Origin: Candidatus Nomurabacteria bacterium GW2011_GWF2_43_8
GTDB lineage: Bacteria > Patescibacteriota > Minisyncoccia > Phycocordibacterales > UBA9973
Assembly (NCBI GenBank): GCA_001000035.1
Contig: LCGX01000012.1
Span: 11,058 to 16,376 of the forward strand
Direction of reading: 5' to 3'
Length of the DNA: 5,319 bases
The position numbers were made by a program, and so were the translations under genes. Position 1 is the stretch's first letter, and each line of letters begins with the position of its first letter. Positions 5,316-5,319 of the stretch are shown in pieces. The notes below the pieces were generated by a model. It made no database searches. It worked only from the letters and a program-made list of their open reading frames with translations, and was not told where the DNA came from.

Positions 5316-5319
5316 AACC

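Noticed and set aside
1..5319. CRISPR array, nuclease or other defence system
   Set aside because: There is no regularly spaced direct repeat of suitable length and no nuclease, methylase or toxin-antitoxin motif in any supported gene.

Overview
The window looks like the integrase-proximal end of an integrated mobile element (prophage-like or integrative element) sitting against a host tRNA gene. The sequence is moderately AT-rich and compact. All five protein-coding genes after the first are on the + strand, all six readable stop codons are TAA, and none of the five visible start codons has a convincing Shine-Dalgarno sequence; they follow A/T-rich leaders. This style, with a large serine recombinase, a small SpoVG-family protein and an MltG-like enzyme, fits a Candidate Phyla Radiation (Patescibacteria/Parcubacteria-type) bacterium. 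That assignment is an inference from style and no marker gene in the window proves it.

Layout, left to right. The window opens inside a SpoVG-family gene (2-289), whose end overlaps the start of a winged-helix protein resembling phage or plasmid replication/regulatory proteins (246-665). A 106-bp gap follows, with paired AGACC-N5-GGTCT dyads, direct repeats, an AT-rich stretch and a short perfect palindrome. Next is a helix-turn-helix protein with features of a phage small-terminase/DNA-packaging protein (772-1365). The 232-bp gap after it is not empty. It has a perfect TATAAT box, a strongly folded RNA of about 140 nt (a 17-bp closing helix plus two nested helices) and an intrinsic terminator that shares bases with the closing helix. 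A weak second promoter lies just before the next gene.

The last three protein genes form a tight apparent operon. They are an MltG/YceG endolytic transglycosylase (1598-2596), an unrecognised membrane-anchored extracytoplasmic protein with four cysteines (2614-3648), and a large serine recombinase (3653-5260). The recombinase frame runs into the 3' half of a convergent tRNA-Asn(GTT) gene (5219-5293, minus strand) and takes its stop codon from the complement of the anticodon loop. The tRNA's terminator lies inside the recombinase coding region.

A plausible reading is that SpoVG and the two DNA-binding proteins belong to replication, regulation or packaging of the element. The recombinase would integrate it at tRNA-Asn. 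MltG and the anchored protein act at the cell envelope and may help the element cross or remodel peptidoglycan. The most promising undescribed item is the structured RNA at about 1375-1520.
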